The notes below the pieces were generated by a model. That model was not told the origin of the DNA and ran no database searches. It was given only the letters and a program-made list of their open reading frames with translations. Of a DNA stretch of 44,173 nt, positions 15,766 to 25,086 are shown piece after piece. Position 1 is the stretch's first letter. Each line of letters starts with the position of its first letter. Source of the DNA: RUG714 sp964623515 (GTDB lineage: Bacteria; Bacillota; Clostridia; Oscillospirales; Acutalibacteraceae); NCBI GenBank assembly GCA_964623515.1, contig CAZURV010000014.1:1-44173 (forward strand). Direction: 5' to 3'. The position numbers and the translations under genes were made by a program.

Positions 15766-17859
15766 ATGAAAAATGTTCCTGAAATGTTTGGCGAAAAATG
15801 TTTCAACGAAGCCGTGATGAGAGAAAGGCTTCCGAAAGAAGCTTATAAAGCGCTGAAAAAAACTATTGGAGAGGGCGCACCGCTTGATTCATCGTTGGCA
15901 AATGTGATTGCACATGCCATGAAAGATTGGGCGATTGAACACGGAGCCGCATATTATACCCATTGGTTTCAGCCGCTTACCGGAACAACTGCAGAGAAGC
16001 ATGACAGCTTCATTTCTCCTGCAGAAGGCGGAAAAGTTATCATGGAGTTTTCCGGGAAGGAGCTTGTGAAAGGTGAGCCGGACGCGTCTTCTTTCCCGAA
16101 CGGAGGTCTTCGCGCAACCTGCGAAGCGAGGGGATATACGGCATGGGATCCCACATCATACGCATTTATAAAAGAAGGCGTTCTCTGCATACCGACCGCT
16201 TTCTGTTCATACGGCGGTCATGCACTTGATAAAAAAACGCCGCTCCTGCGTTCTATGGAAGCAGTAAACAAGCAGGCACTCAGAATCGTTAAACTTTTTG
16301 GTATGGACGATGTTAAAAAGATCACGTCAACCGTCGGCGCGGAACAGGAATTCTTTTTAATTGATAAGGAAGTTGCACGTAAAAGAAAAGATATTACATA
16401 TACCGGCAGAACACTATTCGGTTCAAATCCGCCGAAAGGGCAGGAGCTTGACGACCATTATTTCGGCGTTCTCAAAGGCAGAGTTGCCGCATATATGGAA
16501 GATGTTAATGATGAATTATGGAAACTCGGTGTGCTTGCAAAAACAAAACATAACGAAGTTGCTCCGGCACAGCATGAGCTTGCTCCTATTTTTGTTTCCA
16601 CCAATTTGGCAACGGATCAGAACCAGCTAACGATGGAAGTTATGAAAAAAACCGCATTAAAGCATGGGATGGTTTGCTTGCTTCATGAAAAGCCGTTTGC
16701 GGGAATCAACGGAAGCGGAAAGCATAACAACTGGAGTTTATCCACGGATACGGGAGTCAATCTTCTCAATCCCGGTAAAACACCGTATGAAAATGCACAG
16801 TTTCTTATTTTTCTGAGTGCTGTTATTAAAGCGGTTGACGAATATCAGGAATTGCTCAGAATTTCAGCCGCAAGTGCGGGAAATGATCATCGTCTCGGTG
16901 CTTCGGAAGCGCCTCCGGCAGTAATTTCCATTTTCCTCGGAGATGAGCTTGAAGGCGTGCTTAAAGCGATTGAAACCGGAAAATCCTATGAGGATTCGGC
17001 AGGCGGAAAGCTGGAAATCGGCGTTACGGTATTGCCTGAACTTCCCAAAGACAATACGGATCGAAACAGAACGAGTCCGTTTGCTTTTACAGGCAATAAA
17101 TTTGAATTCAGAATGGTAGGTTCCAATCAGTCTATTGCCGATGCCAATATTGTTTTGAATACTGCTGTTGCAAAAGAACTTGATGAGTTTGCAACGGAAC
17201 TTGAAAAAGCTGATGATTTCAACAAAGCAGTTGCGGAACTTGTTAAGAAAACGGTTACCGAACACAAGCGAATTATCTTTAACGGCAACGGATATGGTGA
17301 TGAGTGGATTCCCGAAGCTGAAAAGAGAGGCCTTTCCAATCTGAAGACAACCGTTGACGCAGTGGAGCATTTGCTTGATGAAAAAAATGTTGCGCTTTAC
17401 AGCAAATACGGCGTATATACGCCTGAAGAACTCGGCGCATGTTATGAAGTATATATGGAAAACTATGCAAAGCTTTTGCATATTGAAGCGCAGACCATGG
17501 TTAAAATGAGTCAAAAAGAAATTATTCCTGCGGCATTTGAATATGAAAAGCGGCTCTGCGATTCAATTCTTGCCAAAAAAGCGGTTTCCGGCGTGGATTT
17601 ATCCGCAGAGGAAACTCTTGTGAAAACATTGTCCAAAGATTCGGATGAACTTTTTAAAGCAACCGAGGAACTTGAAGCAGAGCTTGAAAAAGCGGAGGCA
17701 GTTGAAAATATTGCTGAAAAAGCGCGTTATTACTGTGATAAAATTGTTCCTCTTATGGCGGCTGTCAGAACCCCGGCGGACGCTATCGAGTTCAGTTCAC
17801 CCAAAGGCTTATGGCCTTATCCGACATACGGCGATCTTTTGATGAGCGTTGCGGATTAA
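15766..17859 (+). CDS. glnN: Glutamine synthetase type III
   Basis: 697-residue GSIII, which condenses ammonia and glutamate with ATP to make glutamine. GSIII hallmarks are GAEQEFF (metal/substrate glutamates), NGSGKHNNWSL (the histidine loop), the family-specific AGNDHRLGASEAPPAVISIFLGDEL split here as AGNDHRLG and EAPPAVISIF, and NGNGYGDEW. It is larger than type I enzymes, as expected. The ATG at 15766 has AAAGGGG about 11 bases upstream; an in-frame start at 15682 would overlap the leader terminator and is rejected. The next gene encodes an ammonium channel with a PII domain, so uptake and fixation of ammonium are paired here. Confidence 0.96.
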   Translation: MKNVPEMFGEKCFNEAVMRERLPKEAYKALKKTIGEGAPLDSSLANVIAHAMKDWAIEHGAAYYTHWFQPLTGTTAEKHDSFISPAEGGKVIMEFSGKELVKGEPDASSFPNGGLRATCEARGYTAWDPTSYAFIKEGVLCIPTAFCSYGGHALDKKTPLLRSMEAVNKQALRIVKLFGMDDVKKITSTVGAEQEFFLIDKEVARKRKDITYTGRTLFGSNPPKGQELDDHYFGVLKGRVAAYMEDVNDELWKLGVLAKTKHNEVAPAQHELAPIFVSTNLATDQNQLTMEVMKKTALKHGMVCLLHEKPFAGINGSGKHNNWSLSTDTGVNLLNPGKTPYENAQFLIFLSAVIKAVDEYQELLRISAASAGNDHRLGASEAPPAVISIFLGDELEGVLKAIETGKSYEDSAGGKLEIGVTVLPELPKDNTDRNRTSPFAFTGNKFEFRMVGSNQSIADANIVLNTAVAKELDEFATELEKADDFNKAVAELVKKTVTEHKRIIFNGNGYGDEWIPEAEKRGLSNLKTTVDAVEHLLDEKNVALYSKYGVYTPEELGACYEVYMENYAKLLHIEAQTMVKMSQKEIIPAAFEYEKRLCDSILAKKAVSGVDLSAEETLVKTLSKDSDELFKATEELEAELEKAEAVENIAEKARYYCDKIVPLMAAVRTPADAIEFSSPKGLWPYPTYGDLLMSVAD

Positions 17860-17913
17860 ATGAAGCAATAATTGAAAAACAATATCAACCCCTTTTGTTT
17901 TCAATTTGCATAG

Positions 17914-17980
17914 GCGATTGAATAAAACAATCGCTCAAACAAACTCCCGTTTCTTTCCGAGGCGGGAGTTTGCGTTTTTT
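17914..17980 (+). terminator. Hairpin plus intrinsic terminator after glutamine synthetase
   Basis: GCGATTG/CAATCGC (17914-17934) is followed by the terminator CAAACTCCCG/CGGGAGTTTG (17940-17972) with GTTTTTT-type tail. Both stems are perfect. Confidence 0.85.
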
Positions 17981-17999
17981 AACATTTGTTAAATATAAT
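17970..17999 (+). promoter_or_regulatory. Possible promoter of the amt-PII gene
   Basis: TTGCGT (17970-17975), an 18-bp spacer and a perfect TATAAT (17994-17999). The -35 is weak and overlaps the preceding terminator. The leader of about 175 nt contains a perfect TTCGGG/CCCGAA hairpin with the six-base loop AATAAA (18027-18044). Confidence 0.4.
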
Positions 18000-18179
18000 T
18001 CTGCTGGATTTTGCAGATAGGGGGCTTTCGGGAATAAACCCGAACAGGAGAGCGCGATACGGTGATAATGTGCAAACGTTTAAAGACTTTTTCTTTTACA
18101 ACATAGAGTTTTGACCGTTTCGAATTATCGGCATTTACAGCGTTTTCTTATTAAACATAGGATTCAAGGAGGAAAAACA

Positions 18180-19922
18180 ATGAGTTTAGAAGCAATTACA
18201 AACATAGTCGGCGATGAAGTTTTCGGCGTCTGGTTTTTGATAGGCGCTGTGCTGGTATTCTTTATGCAGTGCGGATTTGCCATGGTGGAAACAGGATTTA
18301 CCAGAGCAAAAAATGCCGGTAACATTATCATGAAAAACCTGATGGACTTTTGTATAGGCGCGGTTATGTTCATACTAATCGGTTTCAGTTTGATGGCGGG
18401 GGAAGATTATATTGCGGGCGTTATAGGTCTGCCGAATATGAACATCTTCACCGATTATGCCAATTTTGACTGGTCAGGCTTTGTATTTAATCTTGTTTTC
18501 TGTGCGACGGCAGCGACAATTGTTTCCGGCGCTATGGCAGAGCGTACCAAATTTTCATCATACTGTATTTATTCTGCGATTATATCTGCGGTTGTATATC
18601 CCATCGAGGCAGGTTGGGTTTGGAATCCCGCCGGAGAAGGATGGTTGAGCAAGCTTGGATACCATGATTATGCAGGTTCGTCAGTCATTCATATGGTAGG
18701 CGGTATTGCCGCTCTTATCGGGGCTATCATGGTTGGACCCCGTATCGGCAAGTATGTTACAGATAAGAAGACAGGGAAGAAAAAAGTTAAAGCCATTCCG
18801 GGACATTCACTGACTCTTGGGGCACTCGGCGTTTTTATCCTTTGGTTTGCATGGTATGGATTCAACGGCGCTGCAGCCACAGACGTAGATACGCTTGCTT
18901 CCATTCTTCTGACAACCACAATGGCTCCTGCCACGGCAACGGTTGTAACCATGATCTTTACTTGGATTAAAGACGGAAAACCCGATGTTTCCATGTCGCT
19001 GAATGCGTCGCTTGCAGGGCTTGTTGCAATCACAGCTCCCTGCGACTGCACAGACGCACTTGGCGCGATTATCATCGGTGCGGTATCCGGTATCCTGATT
19101 GTGGTCGCCGTTGAATTCCTGGATAAGAAGCTTCACATTGACGATCCCGTGGGCGCTGTCGGTGTACACTGTGTTAACGGCATTTGGGGTACTTTTGCGG
19201 TCGGACTTTTCTCAACGGGTGCGGACGGTGTAGGCAAAGGCTTGTTCTACGGCGGCGGATTTCGTCAGTTAGGTATTCAGGCTTTGGGATTCATTGCTAT
19301 TGCCGGATGGACCGTTGTTACCATGACCATCACTTTCTTTATCATCAAGAAAACAAACGGACTTCGTGTCTCAAGAGAAGAAGAGGTTAAGGGCCTTGAC
19401 ACTTCCGAACATAATCTTCCTTCGGCATATGCAGACTTCATTCCTTCAACTGTTGTGTCGTATGAACCTTCGGAAGACCTTATGCATGTAGAACCCGTAA
19501 CGGTTGAAAATGCAGTTTCGGTTGCCAACTATTCGGTGGGTAAAGATGATGCAGTGCTTAAAAAGATTGTTATGATTATCAATCCGGCAAGGTTTGAAGT
19601 GCTTAAAGAGGCGATGAATAAAATCGGCGTTACAGGTATGACAATGACAAATGTTATGGGCTGCGGAACGCAGAAAGGTAAAACAAAATATTATCGAGGC
19701 GTTGCCATTGATGAAGTTACGCTCAATCCAAAAACCAAAGTGGAGATGATAGTAAGTTCCATCCCTGTTTCCGTAATTGTTGACACGGCGCAAAAAGTCC
19801 TTTACACGGGACATATCGGCGACGGAAAGATATTTATTTATGATGTTGACGATGTTGTAAAAGTAAGAACAGGAGAACACGGTTACGATGCACTTCAGGG
19901 CGAAGATACAGAAGACTTTTGA
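18180..19922 (+). CDS. amt: Ammonium transporter fused to a PII signalling domain (Amt-GlnK)
   Basis: 580-residue fusion. Residues 1 to about 405 are an Amt/Rh channel: MVETGFTRAKN in TM1, GAMAERTKF, GSSVIHMVGGIAALIGA with the first pore His, and VGVHCVNGIWGT with the second. After a ~45-residue linker, residues about 456-570 form a GlnK/GlnB-like domain: KKIVMIINPARFEVLKEAM, IGVTGMTMTNVMGCGTQKGK, a T loop (KYYRGVAIDEVTLNPK) and GHIGDGKIFIYDV. The tyrosine that is uridylylated in enteric PII (GAEY) is missing from the T loop. PII normally plugs Amt when nitrogen is plentiful, so the fusion suggests built-in gating. The ATG at 18180 has AAGGAGG seven bases upstream. Confidence 0.94.
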   Translation: MSLEAITNIVGDEVFGVWFLIGAVLVFFMQCGFAMVETGFTRAKNAGNIIMKNLMDFCIGAVMFILIGFSLMAGEDYIAGVIGLPNMNIFTDYANFDWSGFVFNLVFCATAATIVSGAMAERTKFSSYCIYSAIISAVVYPIEAGWVWNPAGEGWLSKLGYHDYAGSSVIHMVGGIAALIGAIMVGPRIGKYVTDKKTGKKKVKAIPGHSLTLGALGVFILWFAWYGFNGAAATDVDTLASILLTTTMAPATATVVTMIFTWIKDGKPDVSMSLNASLAGLVAITAPCDCTDALGAIIIGAVSGILIVVAVEFLDKKLHIDDPVGAVGVHCVNGIWGTFAVGLFSTGADGVGKGLFYGGGFRQLGIQALGFIAIAGWTVVTMTITFFIIKKTNGLRVSREEEVKGLDTSEHNLPSAYADFIPSTVVSYEPSEDLMHVEPVTVENAVSVANYSVGKDDAVLKKIVMIINPARFEVLKEAMNKIGVTGMTMTNVMGCGTQKGKTKYYRGVAIDEVTLNPKTKVEMIVSSIPVSVIVDTAQKVLYTGHIGDGKIFIYDVDDVVKVRTGEHGYDALQGEDTEDF

Positions 19923-19939
19923 TTAAAATCGGAAATATA

Positions 19940-19973
19940 AAAACGGTGCAGATTGAAAATCTGCACCGTTTTG
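19940..19973. terminator. Bidirectional intrinsic terminator
   Basis: AAAACGGTGCAGATT and AATCTGCACCGTTTT pair perfectly around GAA, with A and T runs. It lies between convergent amt-PII and fbp. Confidence 0.88.
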
Positions 19974-19995
19974 TTGATAGGATAAAATCATCATT

Positions 19996-21954
19996 TTAAT
20001 CAGCCGGGATATGGATTCTTCCGCTTCTGTACGCTTTTAAAAGTTCTTCAAGGTCTTTTATGTTTTGCTGAAGCCGGAGTCCGATATCCGTATCCCGAAC
20101 GTTTTTGCGAACGGCAAAATTTTCTACAACAAGCGTATCGGAAATAATATCCGTTTCCTCTTCAATAGCTTTTTTCATTGTTTCAAAGGTTTCGTGCGCA
20201 ACAAGGCGCATACTTCTTGAATTGCAAACGAGTGTGTAACCCGAGATTCCCGTTCTTTCATGGTATGCGCGTGAGAAACCGCCGTCTATCATCAGCACTT
20301 TTCCTCCGCATTTTATCGGCGTTTCTCCTTTTTTTACTTCAACGGGAACATGACCGTTTATAATATGCGCTCCGCTTTTTGAAAGCGAAAATTCATCCAG
20401 AATTTTGTTTGCGGTCTCTTCTTTGTCAATGAGACGGTAGTACGGATCTTTTAATTCCTCCCAAACACTGTGGTCTTTTATAAAGAGCCGTTCAAAGGTT
20501 GCCATTTTGTTCCGTCCGTATACAGGGGATTTGGGACCGTTCCATAAATACCACATCAAATCTTCTCCGTCTGCTTTTGCGTTGCTTCCCTGTTTTGCAA
20601 AAAATGCATTCCGCGCGCCGTTTTCAAGTGCACTGTAAAGCGATTTTCCGCATAAAGCCTTTCCTGTTACCGATACAGAGGAAAAGTTCCCGTCTGAATT
20701 CATGGGAATACAGCCATGAAAAAGCAGATTACCGTTGTGTATTTTGTATAAACTTCCGTTTTCATATAAAAATCGGATATGTTTCTGAAGCTTTTCAGAA
20801 GTCTGAAAAGCGTGCTTCAAGCGTTTCATAACGGTTTTCTCTTCCAACGTCAGTTCAAACGGGTTGCCGGGATTGATTGTAGGCATATCAAAATGATGCA
20901 GAGCATATTCCCTTCCGGCAATTTTAATTGTATTTGTGGCGTAGTTTATAAAATCGAGCATGGTGCGCTCTTTCATATTATAGCAGGGCCTTCGTTTTAT
21001 CAGGCTTCCTTCCAGTTTAAACTGAATTGCCGTAATTGCATGGTACATTTTGGCGGTGAGTTCATCGCTTTCACCTATTATTTTTTCGGATATGTGTTCC
21101 GGCACGAATGCGGCGCTGTCTGCATTTTGGTAGTATTGAAGCGCAAATGTAGCGAGAGGAAGCAAATTAATGCCGTAGCCTTCGTCCAGCACGCTAAGGT
21201 TGCCATAGCGCGCACAAAGGCGGATAACATTTGCAATACAGGCTTCGCTTCCCGCCGCGGCTCCCATCCAGAGCACATCGTGGTTCCCCCACTGAACGTC
21301 CACGGAATGATATGCGCAGAGCGTATCCAAAATTTTGTCCGGTCCGGGACCTCTGTCAAATAAATCGCCGATAACGTGGAGATGGTCTATAACCATATGC
21401 TGAATCAGATTGCACAGGGTGATAATAACGGCATCCGCTTCTCCTACGCGGATAATGCTTTCCAGAATTTCATTATAATAGGCTTCTTTATTCAGAACTT
21501 CCTCTTTTTCTGTTATAAGTTCTTCAATAATATAAACAAAATCTTTTGGGATTGCTTTGCGGACTTTGGAACGCGTATATTTGGAAGATACGCTTTTTGT
21601 AATTTTAACAAGATGATGCATGGTTTCCAGATAGCGCTTTTTCATATCATGCTCGTTCCGTTTAATCATTTCAAGCTTTTCTTTCGGATAGAATATCAGC
21701 GCTGCCAGTGTTTTTTTGTAATCACCGGAAACACTGTTCCCCAAAACTTCTTCTATTTTTCGCCGCACTGCGCCCGAACCATTTCTTAAAATATGGCTGA
21801 ACTGTTCGTTTTCACCATGAATGTCCGAAATGAAATGTTCTGTTCCTTTAGGCAGGCAGAGAATGGCCTGGAGATTGATAATTTCACTTGTTACTTCGCG
21901 TTCGGAAGGATACTGCTTTGCAAGAATGCGAAGATAGTGTTTTTCTTTATCCAT
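19996..21954 (-). CDS. fbp: Fructose-1,6-bisphosphatase class III
   Basis: 652-residue Firmicute-type FBPase of the metallophosphoesterase fold, which removes the 1-phosphate of fructose-1,6-bisphosphate for gluconeogenesis. The metal-ligand motifs are in order: FISDIHGENEQF (about 43-54), GDLFDRGPGPD and WGNHDVLWMGAAAGS, with IINGHVPVE and DGGFSRAYHE near the C-terminus. The length matches the class (about 640-670). The start is ambiguous: ATG at 21954 or GTG at 21963, neither with a strong ribosome binding site. The gene is monocistronic. ppdK at the window end could supply carbon to the same pathway. Confidence 0.95.
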   Translation of the reverse strand: MDKEKHYLRILAKQYPSEREVTSEIINLQAILCLPKGTEHFISDIHGENEQFSHILRNGSGAVRRKIEEVLGNSVSGDYKKTLAALIFYPKEKLEMIKRNEHDMKKRYLETMHHLVKITKSVSSKYTRSKVRKAIPKDFVYIIEELITEKEEVLNKEAYYNEILESIIRVGEADAVIITLCNLIQHMVIDHLHVIGDLFDRGPGPDKILDTLCAYHSVDVQWGNHDVLWMGAAAGSEACIANVIRLCARYGNLSVLDEGYGINLLPLATFALQYYQNADSAAFVPEHISEKIIGESDELTAKMYHAITAIQFKLEGSLIKRRPCYNMKERTMLDFINYATNTIKIAGREYALHHFDMPTINPGNPFELTLEEKTVMKRLKHAFQTSEKLQKHIRFLYENGSLYKIHNGNLLFHGCIPMNSDGNFSSVSVTGKALCGKSLYSALENGARNAFFAKQGSNAKADGEDLMWYLWNGPKSPVYGRNKMATFERLFIKDHSVWEELKDPYYRLIDKEETANKILDEFSLSKSGAHIINGHVPVEVKKGETPIKCGGKVLMIDGGFSRAYHERTGISGYTLVCNSRSMRLVAHETFETMKKAIEEETDIISDTLVVENFAVRKNVRDTDIGLRLQQNIKDLEELLKAYRSGRIHIPAD

Positions 21955-22093
21955 ATTATACACCGCGTTTCTTTAAAATCAGGGACTATTCTATATTATC
22001 AGTATAGCTGATTTAAATGATTAAAGCAATATGCGTATGATTTGGCTGAAAACATCACCGCCGCATTGACTATTTCCAACATATAATTTATAA

Positions 22094-22255
22094 TATAACT
22101 CAAATTAAGATATTCCGCCTATACGGCGGCGCGGTTTATTTCAAAATCAGCGAAGAGTACAAACTTCTGCTGAATTTGCACAGCACCTGTGTTGCAAATG
22201 CTCGCATTGAACAACGGAATAAAGCGTTCGCTGTGCAATCTGACGGATGGCCCCG
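22094..22255 (+). repeat. Diverged copy H of the dispersed hairpin repeat
   Basis: It starts TATAACT and keeps the family's order of stems with changed sequence: CCGCC/GGCGG, TCAGC.GAAG/CTTC.GCTGA and CACAG/CTGTG, then GTTGCAAATGCTCGCA and AACGGAATAAAGCG, which recall the conserved GTTGCAATCGTTCGCA part. It lies between divergent fbp and dapF. Right end uncertain. Confidence 0.5.
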
Positions 22256-22325
22256 AAAAGCATCGGTTTTTCGCAGTTTTTAAGAAACATGATAAATATG
22301 GTTCAAATCATAGGGAGAAAAGCTT

Positions 22326-23162
22326 ATGAAAATAAATTTTACCAAAATGGAAGGTCTCGGCAATGATTATGTTTATATCGACTGCACCGAGCATAAATTT
22401 CCGCATGAAGAGGTCGTTGCCCGCAGACTGTCCGACAGGCATTTCGGTATAGGCGGAGACGGTATGATTCTGATAAAAAAATCAGATATTGCCGATTTTG
22501 AAATGGTGATGTATAATGCCGATGGTTCGCGTTCCGAAATGTGCGGTAACGGAATCAGATGCGTGGCAAAATATGTTTACGAAAAGGGCTTGACCGATAA
22601 AGAAGAATTTACAATTGAAAGTATGGGAAAAATCAAGGATATAAGCCTTGTTGTGATTGACGGAAAAGCGGAATTTGTCAGGGTAGGCATGGGAGAACCG
22701 CAGTTTGTTCCGGAACAGATACCGGTTTTGGCTGACGGAGATGACGCTATGAATCTCCCGGTTACGGCGGACGGAAAAGAATATAAAATCAACTGTGTTT
22801 CCATGGGAAATCCTCACGGCGTAATTTTTGTAGATAAAATAACGGATTATTTGGTTCTTGAAGTCGGAAAACAGCTTGAAGTGAATCCGATATTCCCGAA
22901 CAGAGCAAATATAGAGTTTGCCCGGATTATAGATAGGAATACGATTGAAATGCGTGTTTGGGAGCGCGGAACGGGCGAGACGCTTGCCTGTGGAACAGGA
23001 GCATGCGCAACCGCCGCCGCCGCGATGAAAAGCAATCTGACCGACGATACAGTTACAATTAGACTCCTAGGCGGCGATCTCAAAATACACAGAAATGAAA
23101 ATAACCAGATTATCATGACAGGTCCGGCGTCTACTGTCTTTGAGGGCACTGTCGAAATATAA
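22326..23162 (+). CDS. dapF: Diaminopimelate epimerase
   Basis: 278-residue cofactor-independent epimerase that converts LL- to meso-diaminopimelate, the peptidoglycan cross-linker and lysine precursor. The two catalytic cysteines are C73 in MCGNGIRC and about C222 in LACGTGACA. The N-terminus KMEGLGNDYVYID is typical. The start has AGGGAG about nine bases upstream. It is followed 28 bp later by dapL, whose product is its substrate, so they probably form an operon. Confidence 0.97.
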   Translation: MKINFTKMEGLGNDYVYIDCTEHKFPHEEVVARRLSDRHFGIGGDGMILIKKSDIADFEMVMYNADGSRSEMCGNGIRCVAKYVYEKGLTDKEEFTIESMGKIKDISLVVIDGKAEFVRVGMGEPQFVPEQIPVLADGDDAMNLPVTADGKEYKINCVSMGNPHGVIFVDKITDYLVLEVGKQLEVNPIFPNRANIEFARIIDRNTIEMRVWERGTGETLACGTGACATAAAAMKSNLTDDTVTIRLLGGDLKIHRNENNQIIMTGPASTVFEGTVEI

Positions 23163-23190
23163 ATCAGAATGATTGGAAGGAGCACAGGTT

Positions 23191-24393
23191 ATGGCAAAAG
23201 TCAACAGAAATTTCCTGGATATGGAATCTTCTTATCTTTTTTCAACCATTGCAAAAAAAGTTAAGGATTATCTTGAAAAAAATCCGGATAAAGAAGTTAT
23301 AAAACTAAGTATCGGCGACGTTACTCTGCCGCTTCCGCAGGCGTGTACGGAGGCTATGCACAAAGCGGTAGACGAAATGTCGGCAGCAGAAACATTCAGA
23401 GGGTATCCTCCTGAGTATGGTTATGATTTTCTGCTGGAAGCAATTTTAAAGAATGATTACATCGCCAGGGGAATACATATAAAAAAAGATGAAATATTTG
23501 TGAGCGACGGAGCGAAAAGCGACTGCGGAAATATTCTTGATATTTTTGATCGAGAGAACGTGGTAGCCGTTTGTGATCCCGTTTATCCGGTTTATATGGA
23601 CACAAATATTATGGCGGGAAGGAAAAATGATATTGTTATTATGAAATGTCGGGAAGAGAATGATTTTTTCCCGGAGATTCCGGATAGGCATGTTGATATA
23701 ATTTATCTTTGCTATCCGAACAATCCCACCGGCGCCGCCGCTTCCCGTGAACAGCTCAAAAGGTGGGTGGATTATGCAAACCGTGAAAATTCGGTTATCC
23801 TTTTTGATTCGGCTTATGAACGTTTTATTACGGACAGCAGTCCGCGGTCAATTTATGAAATTGAGGGAGCAAAAACCTGTGCGATAGAACTGCGTTCTTT
23901 CTCTAAAACCGCCGGATTTACCGGTATGCGTTGCGGATATACGATTGTGCCGAAAGCACTGAAGATAGACGGAATCGCATTAAATCCGCTTTGGGCGCGC
24001 AGGCAGGCGACCAAATTTAACGGCGTTTCCTATATAACACAGCGCGCTGCGGAAGCGGTTTATTCCGAGGCAGGCAAAAAGCAGGTTGAGGAAAATATTG
24101 CTTATTACCGTGCAAATGCTTCTGTTATTTTTAACGGTTTAAAAGAAGCCGGATTCAAGGTGTTCGGAGGCAAAAACAGTCCTTACGTTTGGCTTCAAGT
24201 TCCGAAAGGATATACAAGCTGGGAGTTTTTTGATAAACTTCTTGAAGAATGTCAGATTGCGTCAACTCCGGGAAGCGGATTCGGTGCGGCAGGCGAGGGA
24301 TATTTAAGGCTTACAGCTTTCAATACGCATGAGAAAACCAAAGAAGCCGTGCAGAGAATTGTGGTGTATTTCGGGAATAAACTTGATTTTTAA
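23191..24393 (+). CDS. dapL: LL-diaminopimelate aminotransferase
   Basis: 400-residue class I/II PLP aminotransferase that makes LL-diaminopimelate directly from tetrahydrodipicolinate and glutamate, bypassing the succinylase or acetylase routes. The PLP lysine is about K239 in SFSKTAGFTGMRCGY, preceded by CYPNNPTGA and IGDVTLPLP. The substrate loop RGYPPEYG is typical of DapL. The ATG at 23191 follows AAGGAG by eight bases; six extra codons upstream are rejected. Adjacent dapF uses its product, and the pair indicates the aminotransferase variant of the DAP pathway. Confidence 0.95.
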   Translation: MAKVNRNFLDMESSYLFSTIAKKVKDYLEKNPDKEVIKLSIGDVTLPLPQACTEAMHKAVDEMSAAETFRGYPPEYGYDFLLEAILKNDYIARGIHIKKDEIFVSDGAKSDCGNILDIFDRENVVAVCDPVYPVYMDTNIMAGRKNDIVIMKCREENDFFPEIPDRHVDIIYLCYPNNPTGAAASREQLKRWVDYANRENSVILFDSAYERFITDSSPRSIYEIEGAKTCAIELRSFSKTAGFTGMRCGYTIVPKALKIDGIALNPLWARRQATKFNGVSYITQRAAEAVYSEAGKKQVEENIAYYRANASVIFNGLKEAGFKVFGGKNSPYVWLQVPKGYTSWEFFDKLLEECQIASTPGSGFGAAGEGYLRLTAFNTHEKTKEAVQRIVVYFGNKLDF

Positions 24394-24403
24394 CTGATTA
24401 TTA

Positions 24404-24432
24404 TTGCAAAATTATGATTTGGTGTGTATAAT
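24404..24432 (+). promoter_or_regulatory. Promoter of the zinc-ribbon protein gene
   Basis: TTGCAA (24404-24409), a 17-bp spacer and a perfect TATAAT (24427-24432), 30 bp ahead of the start codon and just after dapL. Confidence 0.65.
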
Positions 24433-24461
24433 TTAATAAAAACATTACGGAGGGTGTTAAT

Positions 24462-25022
24462 ATGAAGTTTTGTGAAAACTGTAAAGTGGAATATGATGAC
24501 GCTATGCAATTTTGTAAAAACTGCGGGCAACCGCTTGTGCAGAAAGTCGATGAAAATACGAAAGCAGATGCACAGGAGTCTTATGTAAATGTAAACAATG
24601 CACAGCAGGAACAGCAACAGTATCAGCAGTATGCGACACCGCAGTATGGACCGTATCAGCAGTATGTAGTTCCCAACCCGTATGATCATACCAATGAATT
24701 TGACGCGGCAGACATTTCGGAGAACAAAGTCATTTGTATGTTGCTTTATTTGCTTGGTATTCCGGGCATAATCATCGCCTTGCTTTCACAGCAGGATTCC
24801 CCATATGTAAAATTTCATCTTCGCTGGGCGCTTAGGTTTTTGGTAGTTAACATTCTGCTCGTGTTACTGGGGGTATTGCTTGTCTGGACCTTTATCGTGC
24901 CGATTGCCGCAGGTGTATGCGCTGTAATCGTGTTTGTGCTGAAAGTGATTGCTTTTTTCCAGATTTGTTCCGGCAAGGCGAAAGATCCTGCAATTATCAG
25001 AAGTCTAGGTTTTTTAAAGTGA
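24462..25022 (+). CDS. Zinc-ribbon membrane protein with Q/Y-rich linker
   Basis: 186-residue protein of unknown function. Residues 4-21 form a zinc ribbon with two CxxC pairs (CENC, CKNC). Residues about 45-80 are rich in Gln, Tyr and Pro. Residues about 90-170 hold two to three hydrophobic segments, with SPYVKFHLRWALRF between them, which recalls the DUF4870/Tic20-like membrane domain. The likely topology is a cytoplasmic ribbon tethered to the membrane. GGAGGG precedes the ATG, and the gene has its own promoter and terminator. Zinc-ribbon/TM proteins of this kind are widespread in Clostridia and uncharacterised; no function is claimed. Confidence 0.75.
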   Translation: MKFCENCKVEYDDAMQFCKNCGQPLVQKVDENTKADAQESYVNVNNAQQEQQQYQQYATPQYGPYQQYVVPNPYDHTNEFDAADISENKVICMLLYLLGIPGIIIALLSQQDSPYVKFHLRWALRFLVVNILLVLLGVLLVWTFIVPIAAGVCAVIVFVLKVIAFFQICSGKAKDPAIIRSLGFLK

Positions 25023-25036
25023 AATACAGTTAAACA

Positions 25037-25079
25037 AAAAGAATCCTGCTTGTACAGTCGCGGGATTCTTTTTTTTTTT
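25037..25079 (+). terminator. Intrinsic terminator of the zinc-ribbon gene
   Basis: AAGAATCCTGC and GCGGGATTCTT pair (one G-U) around a 10-base loop and are followed by a long T run. The same hairpin may also serve the convergent gene. Confidence 0.85.
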
Positions 25080-25086
25080 GCGGTTT

